DNA from: Phreatobacter stygius
GTDB taxonomy: Bacteria; Pseudomonadota; Alphaproteobacteria; Rhizobiales; Phreatobacteraceae
DNA: 64,000 nt
Direction: 5' to 3'
NCBI RefSeq assembly: GCF_005144885.1
Contig: NZ_CP039690.1
Location: forward strand, 3,609,001 to 3,673,000
This document shows positions 44,593 to 53,402 of the stretch, piece by piece (position 1 is the stretch's first letter; every line of letters starts with the position of its first letter). The translations under genes and the position numbers were made by a program. A model generated the notes under the pieces. That model had not been told where the DNA came from, searched no databases, and worked only from the letters and a program-made list of their open reading frames with translations.

Positions 44593-44692
44593 GGCATCCT
44601 CCGGCAAAGCGAGCGGCTTCAAGTGAAGCCGATCCGGCCGGCGAGTGTCAAAGCAGGAGAGACCTGATCGGCGTGCGAGGCGGATGGCCGCG

Positions 44693-45310
44693 TCAGATGG
44701 TCGCCCGTCGGCTGGAGACGCGGAACCTGGCAACCAGGCGCAGCACCAGCACCAGCGCCAGAAGGCCGACGGGGAGGAGATACCAGGCACTCATCGGAAC
44801 CCGCTTGCCGTTGGCGACGACGAAGCTGATCCAGACGTAATGGCCGCCGGTCCAATGCAGCAGGCGCCAGGCGCGCGGCCCGAGCCAGGCGGCGCTCCGG
44901 TCGAACGAGGTTGCCGCCATGGCGGCGATGAACAGATAGGCGAGCCCGCCGGAGACGACGTTGCCGATATTGGTCAATTGCCAGAACAGCAGCGGATCAT
45001 GGCGCGCCAGGAGGATGATGGCGACGAGATGGATGCCGTGCGATAGCGCGAACGACAGGCCGAGTTGGCGGCGGTTGCGCCTGAGCCAGCGTGTCGGCCC
45101 GCTCGGAACCAGCCATGCCAGCGCGGCCGCGGCAAAGGCCATCAGGAACAGCGCCAGCGAGGTCCGTGCCGTCAGGCGGATGATGCTGCGCAGACCATCG
45201 CTGTCGCCGGCGGCGAGGCCATAGGCCGCGGCCGTCGCCGCGATCAGGATGACGGCGAGTGTGCCGAGCAGGGGCCAGCTTTCGAGTGATTTCGAGACAA
45301 AGGTCCGCAT
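44693..45310 (-). CDS. Ferric reductase-like transmembrane protein
   Basis: A 205-aa membrane protein with about six helices. Paired histidines lie on different helices (LSFALSHGIHL near residue 90 and RLLHWTGGHYVW near 155), the arrangement of b-type haem ligands in the ferric-reductase-like/YedZ (MsrQ) superfamily. It lacks FAD or NAD domains, so it would pass electrons to a separate partner. No MsrP-type partner is adjacent. Function beyond membrane haem electron transfer is not assignable. Confidence 0.75.
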   Translation of the reverse strand: MRTFVSKSLESWPLLGTLAVILIAATAAAYGLAAGDSDGLRSIIRLTARTSLALFLMAFAAAALAWLVPSGPTRWLRRNRRQLGLSFALSHGIHLVAIILLARHDPLLFWQLTNIGNVVSGGLAYLFIAAMAATSFDRSAAWLGPRAWRLLHWTGGHYVWISFVVANGKRVPMSAWYLLPVGLLALVLVLRLVARFRVSSRRATI

Positions 45311-45371
45311 TCCGCGCCTCCAGAGGTCGGTTGCATCGATGATCGGGGAGTTTTTGATGTCGCCGGGCGGC

Positions 45372-46046
45372 TCAGCCGGCGAGCAGCGCCCTGGCCCGTC
45401 CGGTCCGTCGTCGCAAGGTCAGGACCTGCACCATCAGCCAGGTGACGAGACCAAGTTCGACAAGGCTGCCTGCGACGACCAGCAGCGGTGCGAAGCCGAA
45501 CGCGCCATCGCTGCTCGAGGCGATGCGGGCAAGACCGGCGCCGATCGAGACCACTAATGCGCCAAGGGTCGCGGTGGCGACCAGCGTCACCATCCGGAAG
45601 CCGCGCGTGGCCATGTCATCGAGCACCGCGGCCGGCGGCCGCCGGCGCGCGGCGAGCCAACCGCCGCAGCCGATGACCAGCGCGCCGACAAAGGCGTAGC
45701 GATCCACCAGCGTTGCGACCAGGCTGGCGGTTCCGCTGTCGGCAAGCCCCAAGGACCTGAGCCGCATGGCCAGGAAGGTTGCCAGGAAGGTCGCGAGAAT
45801 CACCAGCCAGAGCCGTTCGGTCTGACGGCTCAAGGCGTCCAGCGTGAAAGCCGCGGCGATGCTGCGGGCCGGGCCGATGCGGGCGAGCGCCTGGCGTTCC
45901 GCGGCATCCGGCGCGAGGCCCCGGCTGGCGTCCACGGCCTCGGCCAGGTGATCGGCGAATTCATCGCGCACCCGGCGGGCAAGCCGGCGGTCGAAATCCA
46001 GTTGGGCTTCGAGATCGTTCAGATAGTGGTCGATCAGGCTGGCCAT
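45372..46046 (-). CDS. Membrane protein partner of PadR regulator (HAAS-like)
   Basis: A 224-aa protein. Residues 1-65 (YLNDLEAQLDFDRRLARRVRDEFADHL...) are a helical, charged segment like the HAAS-type domain seen in membrane proteins co-encoded with PadR regulators; the rest has four hydrophobic helices. The start lies inside the padR coding sequence, overlapping by 13 nt, so they are translated together. Such membrane proteins often act with PadR in envelope stress or antibiotic response; here no substrate or signal is visible. Not otherwise recognised. Confidence 0.68.
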   Translation of the reverse strand: MASLIDHYLNDLEAQLDFDRRLARRVRDEFADHLAEAVDASRGLAPDAAERQALARIGPARSIAAAFTLDALSRQTERLWLVILATFLATFLAMRLRSLGLADSGTASLVATLVDRYAFVGALVIGCGGWLAARRRPPAAVLDDMATRGFRMVTLVATATLGALVVSIGAGLARIASSSDGAFGFAPLLVVAGSLVELGLVTWLMVQVLTLRRRTGRARALLAG

Positions 46047-46372
46047 GGCCGGCCTCCTCCAACAAGGGCTTGGACTGCCCGGGCGAAGCGGTCCCAGACG
46101 TCGCGGCGTCTGGCCAGCGCCTTGCGGCCGTCATCGGTCAGCGTATAGACGCGCCGTCGCCGGCCACCGGCGGGCGTGGTCCAGGCGCTTGCCAGGAGCC
46201 CCGCCTGTTCCAGCCGGTGCAGGGCCGGGTAGACCGTGCCTTCCGGCAGATCGAAGGTCTGGCCGCTGCGCTGCTTGATTTCTTCGATGATCGCATAGCC
46301 GTGTGCCGGCCCCGCCTCCAGCGCGGCGAGTACGATCGTGTCGAGGTGGCCCTTGAGCATTTCCGGTTCCAT
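46034..46372 (-). CDS. PadR family transcriptional regulator
   Basis: A 112-aa winged-helix regulator. MLKGHLDTIVLAALEAGPAHGYAIIEEI (helix 1-2), DLPEGTVYPALHRLEQAGLL (recognition helix), and the wing SAWTTPAGGRRRRVYTLTDDGRKAL match the PadR family. It is first in a two-gene unit with the membrane protein it overlaps by 13 nt. PadR proteins usually repress their own operon and respond to phenolic or membrane-active compounds; effector unknown here. Confidence 0.92.
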   Translation of the reverse strand: MEPEMLKGHLDTIVLAALEAGPAHGYAIIEEIKQRSGQTFDLPEGTVYPALHRLEQAGLLASAWTTPAGGRRRRVYTLTDDGRKALARRRDVWDRFARAVQALVGGGRPWPA

Positions 46373-46445
46373 ACCCAGAAACGCTATACCTCGCGTTGCT
46401 AGGCGTCAAGTCGACGGCCGCACCGCCTGACGCACGACGGCGTGA

Positions 46446-47201
46446 TTACGGCTTGGTGTCGGTCTTGGCCTTGCGGGTGCCGGCGGCACTGGTCCGCTTG
46501 GGCCGGGGCGCCTTGGTCGAAGGCCGAGCCTTCGAAGTGGTCTGGGTGGCCGCTTGTGGGTCGTCGGTCGGCAGGACGACCGGTGCAACCGGCTCGACCA
46601 CCGCTGTGGCGCCCCGCTTGCTCAGCGGCCGCGGCGGCAGCAGTTCGGCGTCGTTGACCACTTTCTTGGCCAGGAACACCGCGGCGTCGAGCTTGTAGAA
46701 GCTCCGGGTGCGATAGAATTTCAGGGCGTGGTTGTTGTTCTCGGCGACCTCAAGGACGAGATGTGTGCAGCCGCGCAGGCGGGCCAGGTGCTCCAGCTGG
46801 TCGAGCACGAAGGAACCGAGACCGCGGCCCTGGAAGTCCGGGTGCACCGCCAGCTCTTCGACGAACAGCGGCCGCATGTCGCGCATCCGGAAATAACGCT
46901 CGTTCATCCAGTTGTCGGTGCCGAGGATCGCCAGGGCACATTCGGCATAACCGACGATCTGCTCCTTGCCGCTGCCGCTGACCACGAACAGCAACTGCTC
47001 GATGCCCTTTTCCTCATAGACCTCGAGAAAGCGCTTTTTCGAGCGCGGCCGCTGATATTCGACCGTCGTCCGGTTGACCTCGCGGAACACCTGCTTGAGG
47101 AATTCCCAGGTGCGGTTGAGATCGCGGCGGTGCAGGCGTCGGATCCGCACTTCCGGTTCGACGTCATCGCCGGATTTGAGGGCGGTCCTGGTCGCGTTCA
47201 T
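46446..47201 (-). CDS. GNAT acetyltransferase with basic Pro/Ala/Lys tail
   Basis: A 251-aa protein. The GNAT core (about residues 20-175) shows ELAVHPDFQGRGLGSFVLDQ (the acetyl-CoA loop Q-G-R-G-L-G) and LEVAENNNHALKFYRTRSFY, matching N-acetyltransferases. The last 70 residues are Pro/Ala/Lys/Thr-rich (TSKARPSTKAPRPKRTSA) and probably disordered. The ATG at 47201 is used; a GTG at 47225 would add eight residues. Acceptor unknown. It stands alone, divergent from the amidase gene. Confidence 0.82.
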   Translation of the reverse strand: MNATRTALKSGDDVEPEVRIRRLHRRDLNRTWEFLKQVFREVNRTTVEYQRPRSKKRFLEVYEEKGIEQLLFVVSGSGKEQIVGYAECALAILGTDNWMNERYFRMRDMRPLFVEELAVHPDFQGRGLGSFVLDQLEHLARLRGCTHLVLEVAENNNHALKFYRTRSFYKLDAAVFLAKKVVNDAELLPPRPLSKRGATAVVEPVAPVVLPTDDPQAATQTTSKARPSTKAPRPKRTSAAGTRKAKTDTKP

Positions 47202-47411
47202 GACGATGGTCTGCTTTCGAGGCACATTTCGTTTCGTCTTATCTTCTTAGCATTTGACGAATTGCGCAAAGCTTGGCTGCGGCAGTCGATTTGTCAGCCC
47301 TTCCGAAACGACCCATGACCAGAACGCATAGCGGTCCCACCGCTGCGCCGGTCTTGCCGGCCATGTGGCGGCGGTGCAACGCTGGGCTGGGGCAATCCTG
47401 GGGAGCACTGC

Positions 47412-48830
47412 ATGGCCGCTGATCTGTCGTTGATCGAGAAGAGCGCAACCGACATTCTGAGGCTCTTGAAGAAAGACGAGGTCAGTCCTCTCGATCTTCT
47501 CGATACACTCGAGGCCAGGATTTCGGCCGTCGATGGTCATGTCAACGCTTTGCCGACTCTGTGCTTTGATCGCGCACGTAAACATGCCAAGGCCCTGATG
47601 AAACGCCCGAAGGAAGGGCGCGGATTGCTGATGGGCATCCCGGTTCCGATCAAAGACCTGACCGATGTCGCAGGCGTGCGTTCCACGCAGGGCTCGCCGA
47701 TCTTCGCCAACCATATTCCCGAGACCTCGAACATTCTGGTCGAGAATCTCGAGGCGAAGGGTGGCATCATCTATGCCAAATCGAACACGCCGGAATTTGG
47801 CGCTGGCGCCAACACCTTCAACGAGGTCTTCGGCCGCACGCTGAACCCCTACAATACCAAATTGTCGGCGGCCGGCTCGTCGGGCGGCGCGGCGGTGGCG
47901 TTGGCCACCGGCCAGGCCTGGCTCGCCCACGGCTCCGACATGGGCGGCTCGCTGCGCAATCCCGCAAGCTTCTGCGGCATTGTCGGCATGCGTCCGTCGC
48001 CCGGCCGCGTCGCCTCGACACCGGGCACCAAGATCGACGCGACGCTCGGCATCGAGGGGCCGATGGCGCGCACGGTCGCCGATCTTGCCTTGCTTCTGGA
48101 CGCCATGAGCGGCGACGACCACCGCGACCCGCGCTCTTTGCCCGCACCGAAGCGCGGCTTCCGGGCGGCCTTGCGGTCGGCCTGGAAGCCGGCCCGTGTC
48201 GCCTATTCGCCCGATCTCGGCATCACCCCGGTCGACCCGGAGGTAAAGGAGATTACCCGCAGGGCGGCCGAACGGTTCGCGGCCGCCGGCGTGATCGTCG
48301 AGGAGGCCCATCCCGACTTCTCCGAAGTGCATGAATGTTTCGGCGTCCTGCGCGCCTATGCCTTCGCGGTCACCAAGGCCGAATTGCTGCGCACCCATCG
48401 CGACCAGCTGAAGCCCGAGGTGATCTGGAACATCGAGAAGGGCATGCAGTTGACCATGGAGCAGCTGGCCCGCGCCGAGGCGCAGCGCCAGACCATGCTG
48501 CAGCGGACGCTGAAATTCTTCGACAGCTATGACCTGATCCTGACGCCCGCGACCATCGTCGCCGCCTATCCGGTCGAGCAGCGCTATGTCGCCGAATGTG
48601 ACGGCTTCACCTTCCCGGACTATGTCCAGTGGCTGTCGATCGCCTATGCGCTGACCACGGTGTCCTGTCCGGCGCTGTCGCTGCCCTGCGGCTTCACCAA
48701 GGACGGCCGGCCGGTCGGGCTGCAGATCGCCGCTCGCCCGCATGGCGAGGACCAGGTGCTGATCGGCGCCAAGATGCTCGAAGACATCCTGTCGCTCGAC
48801 ACGGTCCGCCCGATCGACCCGAGGGGCTGA
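47412..48830 (+). CDS. Amidase (amidase signature family)
   Basis: A 472-aa enzyme of the amidase signature family, hydrolysing C-N amide bonds. The Ser-cisSer-Lys triad is visible: Lys81 in VPIKDLTD, the cis-Ser in AAGSSGGAAVALA (Ser156/157) and the nucleophile Ser180 in HGSDMGGSLRNP. Other blocks (AYALTTVSCPALSLPCGFTK, GRPVGLQI) are standard. No signal peptide, so cytosolic. It is not GatA: no gatB or gatC is adjacent and length and motifs fit catabolic or aryl-acyl amidases. Substrate unknown. A GGGGAG site precedes the ATG. Confidence 0.9.
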   Translation: MAADLSLIEKSATDILRLLKKDEVSPLDLLDTLEARISAVDGHVNALPTLCFDRARKHAKALMKRPKEGRGLLMGIPVPIKDLTDVAGVRSTQGSPIFANHIPETSNILVENLEAKGGIIYAKSNTPEFGAGANTFNEVFGRTLNPYNTKLSAAGSSGGAAVALATGQAWLAHGSDMGGSLRNPASFCGIVGMRPSPGRVASTPGTKIDATLGIEGPMARTVADLALLLDAMSGDDHRDPRSLPAPKRGFRAALRSAWKPARVAYSPDLGITPVDPEVKEITRRAAERFAAAGVIVEEAHPDFSEVHECFGVLRAYAFAVTKAELLRTHRDQLKPEVIWNIEKGMQLTMEQLARAEAQRQTMLQRTLKFFDSYDLILTPATIVAAYPVEQRYVAECDGFTFPDYVQWLSIAYALTTVSCPALSLPCGFTKDGRPVGLQIAARPHGEDQVLIGAKMLEDILSLDTVRPIDPRG

Positions 48831-48941
48831 GCCCGCATCGCCCTTAACACTTCGTCGACCTCGATCGGTGGTTTTGCGCACGCTTTGGTCATCGCGTGTT
48901 AAACACGATCGGGGTCGCGTCGGGGTTGTGGGGGTTGGGTC

Positions 48942-49880
48942 GTGGTTCGCCGCGTCGCGCGTTTTCTTGCCGTTTGCACGGCGCTGTTTCCAGCCCTTTC
49001 AGGCTTTGCCGCACCGGTCGCGGCGCAGGATGTCAGGCCATCGGCCATGCCTGACTTCAATGCCGTCGCCACCGCCTCGCGCGGCGTTGCCGGCGGCTAT
49101 GTCGCCGGCGGGCTCGGCTATGGATCGGCGCCGCCTCGCGCCTTCTCGATCATCGACGGTTATGCCTGTCCGGGCACGACACTGCCCTATATTGGGCCGG
49201 TCACCTATGGCGGCGGCTCGGGTTGCGCGACCAATGTCGCGATGAGCGGCGTCACCGCCCATGCGATCCTGGGCTGGAACCTGTCCGGCGGCGAGGGCTG
49301 GGTCTCCGGCATCGAGGCCCGCGGCCGGCTCGGCCGGGAAGGCGGAACCGGCCGTCTCGGCGGCACGGCCAACGTCACCATGCCCGGCGTGCCGGCCTAT
49401 CTGAATTCGGCCAGCGGCGCCTACAAGGCAAGCCTCGACGGCGGACTGGCCCTGTCGTTGCGTTATGGCTACGCCGTCTCGGGCTTCCTGCCTTTCGTGC
49501 GCATCGGGCTTGGCGCGGCGCGGCTCACCGAGGCGGTCGACTTCAATGCCACCGGCGCGAAGATCTGCACCATTGTTCCGCCGGGCTGCACGACCGGCGG
49601 CACCATCGCCAGCAGCAAATCGAGCTGGCTGCCGTCGGCGGTCATTGGTGCCGGTCTCGAAATTCCGTTCGGCCGGTTCTTTGCCCGTGTCGACGCGGAG
49701 GCCGAGGCGGTCTTCGCGCCGTCCCAGAACCTGACCCGAACACTGGTCGGCCAGGCGATCGTCACGGCCGGCGGCGCACCGACCGGCCAGGTGCTGTCGA
49801 CCAGCGGCAATGCGACGCTGCGCTCGGAAAATTGGATCATTGCGCGCCGATTGATGGTCTCGGGCGGCTTCCGGTTCTGA
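48942..49880 (+). CDS. Outer-membrane beta-barrel protein
   Basis: A 312-aa exported protein from a GTG start. The signal peptide (residues 1-28, LAVCTALFPALSGFAAPVAAQ) is followed by alternating hydrophobic/Gly-rich strands (GVAGGYVAGGLGYG, GVTAHAILGWNLSGG, SLDGGLALSLRYGYAVSG), and the chain ends in an aromatic FRF, the usual outer-membrane barrel C-terminus. It resembles Omp25/porin-like small barrels of Hyphomicrobiales but has extra Cys pairs (Cys-rich loops near residues 75, 95 and 200). Pore or adhesin role unknown. The M16 protease gene follows on the same strand after 23 nt. Confidence 0.78.
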   Translation: MVRRVARFLAVCTALFPALSGFAAPVAAQDVRPSAMPDFNAVATASRGVAGGYVAGGLGYGSAPPRAFSIIDGYACPGTTLPYIGPVTYGGGSGCATNVAMSGVTAHAILGWNLSGGEGWVSGIEARGRLGREGGTGRLGGTANVTMPGVPAYLNSASGAYKASLDGGLALSLRYGYAVSGFLPFVRIGLGAARLTEAVDFNATGAKICTIVPPGCTTGGTIASSKSSWLPSAVIGAGLEIPFGRFFARVDAEAEAVFAPSQNLTRTLVGQAIVTAGGAPTGQVLSTSGNATLRSENWIIARRLMVSGGFRF

Positions 49881-49903
49881 TCCGGGCTCGCTACAATCTG
49901 GTC

Positions 49904-51169
49904 ATGACAACACACATGACAACGCTCCCGTCCGGCCTGACGGTCGTGACGGACGCCATGGCGCATCTGAAGACCGCGGCCATCACCGTCACTGTCGGTG
50001 TCGGCGGCCGCGACGAGCGCCCCGACGAACACGGCATCAGCCATCTGCTCGAGCACATGGCCTTCAAGGGCACCAGCCGGCGCACCGCGCGCGGCATGGC
50101 CGAGGAGATCGAGGCGATCGGCGGCGATCTCAACGCCGCCACCGCCTCGGAAAACACCTCCTATTTCGCCAAGGTGCTGGGCGAGGACTTGCCGGTTGCC
50201 GCCGATATCCTGGCCGACATCCTGACCGACCCGCTGTTCGAGGCCGGTGAGCTCGCCAAGGAAAAGAACGTCATCGTCCAGGAGATCGGAGCGGCCGAGG
50301 ATACGCCCGACGATGTGGTGTTCGACCATTTCGTTGCCGCAGCCTTTCCCGGCCAGCCGCTCGGCCGCACCATCCTGGGCACGCCGCAGGCGGTGCGCTC
50401 GGCGACCTCCGACAAGCTGCGCGGTTACATGGGCCGCTCCTATACCGCCCGGAACACCGTGGTGGCGGCGGCCGGCGCGGTCGACCACGACCAGGTGGTC
50501 GCCCTGGTCGCCGAAAAATTCGCGCCCTTCACCGACGCCATCGCGCCGGCGCATGAGGGCGCGCGCTACGGCGGCGGCATCAAGACCGTCGGTCGGCCGC
50601 TCGAGCAGAGCAATATCGTCATCGGCTTCGAAGGGATCAGCTATCTCGACCCGGCGATCTATGCGATCGGCGTGTTCACCAATCTGCTCGGCGGCGGGCT
50701 CTCCTCGCGCCTGTTCCAGGAGGTCCGCGAGGAGCGCGGTCTCTGCTACGAGATCCATTCCTTCCACTGGTCCTATGCCGATACCGGCCTGTTCGGCATC
50801 TCGGCCGGCACCGACCCGAAGGACGTCAGCGACCTGACGATACTGACCCTCGACATCCTGCACGCCACCGCGTCCGGCGCGACCGAAGCCGAGATCGGCC
50901 GGGCCAAGGCGCAGATGAAGGTCGGCCTGCTCGGCGCGCTCGAAAGCTCGTCGGCGCGCACCGATCAGATGGCGCGTCAGATCCTGGCTTTCGGCCGCCT
51001 GCTCGACCTCGACGACATCGCCGCCAAGATCGAGGCCGTGACGATCGATGACGTCCGCGGCTCGGCTGAGAAGCTGGTGCGCTCGTCGCCGATCACCTTT
51101 GCCGCGATCGGCCCGAAACGCGGGCTCGACAAGGTGGCGCGGATCGCCGAACAATTCCGTTCGTCATGA
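49904..51169 (+). CDS. M16 family zinc metallopeptidase (processing-peptidase-like)
   Basis: A 421-aa M16B-type peptidase. The inverted zinc motif HLLEH (His47, Glu50, His51) lies in DEHGISHLLEHMAFKGTSRR, with the distal glutamate in the following helix, and GGGLSSRLFQEVREERGLCYEI is the standard second-half motif (substrate/regulatory lobe). It is a single-domain-pair protein like bacterial homologues of mitochondrial processing peptidase. No signal peptide, so likely cytosolic. The start is at MTTHMTTLPSG; the frame is open upstream through the barrel gene but that is chance. Downstream: an acetyltransferase. Confidence 0.93.
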   Translation: MTTHMTTLPSGLTVVTDAMAHLKTAAITVTVGVGGRDERPDEHGISHLLEHMAFKGTSRRTARGMAEEIEAIGGDLNAATASENTSYFAKVLGEDLPVAADILADILTDPLFEAGELAKEKNVIVQEIGAAEDTPDDVVFDHFVAAAFPGQPLGRTILGTPQAVRSATSDKLRGYMGRSYTARNTVVAAAGAVDHDQVVALVAEKFAPFTDAIAPAHEGARYGGGIKTVGRPLEQSNIVIGFEGISYLDPAIYAIGVFTNLLGGGLSSRLFQEVREERGLCYEIHSFHWSYADTGLFGISAGTDPKDVSDLTILTLDILHATASGATEAEIGRAKAQMKVGLLGALESSSARTDQMARQILAFGRLLDLDDIAAKIEAVTIDDVRGSAEKLVRSSPITFAAIGPKRGLDKVARIAEQFRSS

Positions 51170-51193
51170 GCCCGTCACCGTGAACCCATCGCG

Positions 51194-51805
51194 ATGAACA
51201 CATCGACCGGCCGTCTGTCGCTGCTGCGCGCCGTAGGCCTCGCCTACGAGCCGCCGGAGCCGATCGTCGGGCGCAAAGTGACATTGCGTGTGCCCGACAT
51301 GGCCGATTTCGACGCCTGGTCGGGACTGCGTGGCGCGAGCCGCGCCTTCCTAATGCCCTGGGAGCCGGCCTGGCCGCCCGATGATCTGACCCGCCAGGCG
51401 TTCCGGCGCCGCGTCGCGCGTTACCGGCAGGACTGGCGTGACGATCAGGGTTACGCGCTGTTCATTCACCGCAACCAGGACGCCGCGGTGGTCGGCGGCA
51501 TCACGCTGACCAATGTGCGGCGCGGCGTCGCGCAGACCGTCTCGCTCGGCTATTGGATGGGCGAGGCCTTTGCCGGCCAGGGTTACATGAGCGCCGGCGT
51601 GCGCACGCTGGTTCCCTATATTTTCGGGCCGCTCGGGTTTCGCCGGATCGAAGCGGCCTGCGTGCCGCACAACACGGCCTCCGTCAATCTGCTCGAGCGG
51701 GTCGGCTTCACCCGTGAAGGCCTGGCCCGGCAATATCTCTGCATCAACGGCAACTGGATGGACCATCTCCTGTTCGCGATGGTCAAGGGCGACCCGCTGT
51801 CCTGA
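51194..51805 (+). CDS. RimJ/RimL-like N-acetyltransferase
   Basis: A 203-aa GNAT of the RimJ/RimL-type group. The acetyl-CoA-binding part is LGYWMGEAFAGQGYMSAGV (about residues 116-134), followed by LGFRRIEAACVPHNTASVNLLERVGFTREGLARQYLCINGNWMDHLLFAM, which is characteristic for the family (R-I-E-A-x-x-x-P-x-N-x-x-S). Members acetylate ribosomal-protein N-termini or small molecules; the true substrate is unknown. Twenty-four nt after the M16 peptidase, probably cotranscribed. Confidence 0.85.
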   Translation: MNTSTGRLSLLRAVGLAYEPPEPIVGRKVTLRVPDMADFDAWSGLRGASRAFLMPWEPAWPPDDLTRQAFRRRVARYRQDWRDDQGYALFIHRNQDAAVVGGITLTNVRRGVAQTVSLGYWMGEAFAGQGYMSAGVRTLVPYIFGPLGFRRIEAACVPHNTASVNLLERVGFTREGLARQYLCINGNWMDHLLFAMVKGDPLS

Positions 51806-51815
51806 TCGGTAGCGC

Positions 51816-52184
51816 TCAGAAGCCGGACAGGGTCACGCCGATCTCGGTGATCCAGAGGGCAACGGCCGTGCCGGCCGAATACCAGCCAAAGGTCGAGGCG
51901 GCTTCCCTGTTGGCTCTGCCGATCAACCGGCGCGCGACCGCCCGCGGCGGCCGTTCCTCGCGCTTCAGCCCGCTCCAGACTTCGGTGCCTTCCGGCTCGC
52001 GCAACGGCGCCCGGTCGGCGCGAAACATCAGGAGTGCAGCGACCAGCGTGAAACCGATCGCTCCCGCCTTCAAGGCCAGGACCGGGTCGCCGGCGAGGGT
52101 GAACATCACGCCGATCACGCCGAGCACGGCCAGGCCGGACTCGCGCGCCGCCCATGCAAAAGCCAATTCCCTGATCCGCTCCAT
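51816..52184 (-). CDS. Hypothetical small membrane protein
   Basis: A 122-aa protein with hydrophobic segments near residues 14-30, 36-54 and 98-118 and a basic loop between (VWSGLKREERPPRAVARRLIG). The start at MERIRELAFAWAARE is supported by the flanking sequence; an extended start at 52250 would add 22 residues. I do not recognise the family. It lies downstream of an odd direct-repeat region and converges on the RimJ-like gene. Confidence 0.55.
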   Translation of the reverse strand: MERIRELAFAWAARESGLAVLGVIGVMFTLAGDPVLALKAGAIGFTLVAALLMFRADRAPLREPEGTEVWSGLKREERPPRAVARRLIGRANREAASTFGWYSAGTAVALWITEIGVTLSGF

Positions 52185-52263
52185 GGCGACCTCCAGGGCA
52201 ATCGAGTGATTTGCCGCCTCCAATATGTTGCGCTGCAATATCGCCCGCAAGATCGGGGAAGTC

Positions 52264-52296
52264 CTTATACGAAAGTCTTAGAACGAAAGTATAAGA
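52264..52296. repeat. Two tandem 14-bp repeats with an embedded inverted repeat (possible operator)
   Basis: ACGAAAGTCTTAGA and ACGAAAGTATAAGA (52269-52282, 52283-52296) are adjacent near-identical copies; CTTATAC (52264-52270) and GTATAAG (52289-52295) form an inverted repeat across them. The stretch is AT-rich for this genome and lies 80 nt upstream of the small membrane protein gene. Confidence 0.45.
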
Positions 52297-52329
52297 TTGT
52301 GGCGGTCGGCCGGGGCCGATCGCGATCCC

Positions 52330-52671
52330 TCAATCGACGATGAACAGCCGGGCGCCCTTGGGTGCCCGCGACCGGTGCGCTTCGGCATTGTCGGCGACCT
52401 GGTAGCTCATCCCGGGTTTGAGCAGGAAGACGCGGCCGTCGGCCAGCGTCGTTTCCAGTTCGCCGTCCAGGCAGAACAGGACATGGCCCTTGGAACACCA
52501 GTGATCCGAGACATAACCCGGCACATATTCGACCATGCGCACGCGGATCGGGTTGTCGGCGGGCCCGAAATGCTGGGTCCGCCACAAGGCATGGCCGACA
52601 TCGCCGGCATGGCGGGTCGGCTCGACCGTCGACCAGTCGACGGTGTTGAAGGCAATCTCTGACATGCGCAT
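52330..52671 (-). CDS. Cupin-fold protein (DHCW-motif-like)
   Basis: A 113-aa single-domain cupin. The conserved segment VSDHWCSKGHVLFCLDGE holds the His/Cys/His residues typical of this small group (cupin motif 1) and DGRVFLLKPGMSYQVADN with HRSRAPKGARLFIVD gives motif 2. No signal peptide. Small cupins of this kind have no known reaction; metal binding is likely. It is followed on the same strand by the membrane protein gene after 145 nt. Confidence 0.78.
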   Translation of the reverse strand: MRMSEIAFNTVDWSTVEPTRHAGDVGHALWRTQHFGPADNPIRVRMVEYVPGYVSDHWCSKGHVLFCLDGELETTLADGRVFLLKPGMSYQVADNAEAHRSRAPKGARLFIVD

Positions 52672-52709
52672 GGCGGCACCTCGTTCATAAGTGGTGCCGC
52701 CAGGATAGG

Positions 52710-53276
52710 TCAGAAAAGGTGGATCGTCCCCGGCGCCAAAACCCCAAGAGCCATGAAGCCGATGCCGACGATGCCGAGGCCGCCGGCGAGCCAGGCGAGC
52801 GCGAAGGCGCCGGTGATGACCGTGGCGGAGGCCAGAACGATGCCGATCTGGAACGCCGCCGAGGCAACTTCGAAGTCGTGATAGGCCTTGTATTTCTTGT
52901 CGCGTTTCTTCTCCGCGGCCAGCGCCCGGGCCGACAGTTCGCGGCGACCTTCCTGGGTCTCCGGCTCGCTGTCCCAGCGCTGCGCCGAGCGCTGCCAGGC
53001 CTCGATCTGGCGGGTCATCGCGGCCTTTGCCGCCGCGTCGGTCAAGACGTCGCGGGTGATCGTCATGTCCTCGGCGGCGGTGCGCACATTGGTCATGCGG
53101 ATCGTCTTGGCCTGGAAGAAGGCCCAGAGGTTGGAGGCCTCGACATTGGAATTGATCGCGTCGGTCTGCGCGCTCTTGCCCGCCGTCTCGGCCAGGGCGA
53201 GCAGCAGCGCCATCACGGCGATCAGCAGGGCGATCTTCTTGTTGGAGGCATCGAGATGGGCGTGGCCGCCGGACAT
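52710..53276 (-). CDS. DUF4337-like membrane protein
   Basis: A 188-aa protein with an N-terminal helix (KIALLIAVMALLLALAETAG), a long charged, Ala/Glu-rich region with TNVRTAAEDMTITRDVLTD, and two C-terminal helices (EVASAAFQIGIVLASATVITGAFALAWLAGGLGIVGIGFMALG). The pattern and the motif SNLWAFFQAKTIRMT match DUF4337-type proteins. Function unknown. A much longer open frame exists upstream but the start at MSGGHAHLDASNK is the natural one. Stands alone. Confidence 0.75.
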   Translation of the reverse strand: MSGGHAHLDASNKKIALLIAVMALLLALAETAGKSAQTDAINSNVEASNLWAFFQAKTIRMTNVRTAAEDMTITRDVLTDAAAKAAMTRQIEAWQRSAQRWDSEPETQEGRRELSARALAAEKKRDKKYKAYHDFEVASAAFQIGIVLASATVITGAFALAWLAGGLGIVGIGFMALGVLAPGTIHLF

Positions 53277-53402
53277 AGGTGATTCCTTATGAGGCAAGGA
53301 CGACGGGTAACCGTGTGCCGTTTCGTCAGGTAGGGCGCAAGGGGAAGCGGCTTTTTGCCGCTTGCTCTTTGCCTGGTGGCCCGAACAGCCTAAACAGCAG
53401 TC

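Noticed and set aside
49223-49903. Upstream extension of the M16 peptidase frame into the barrel gene.
   Set aside because: It overlaps the barrel gene in another frame, has Arg/Pro-rich shadow composition, and the peptidase family begins at about 49904.
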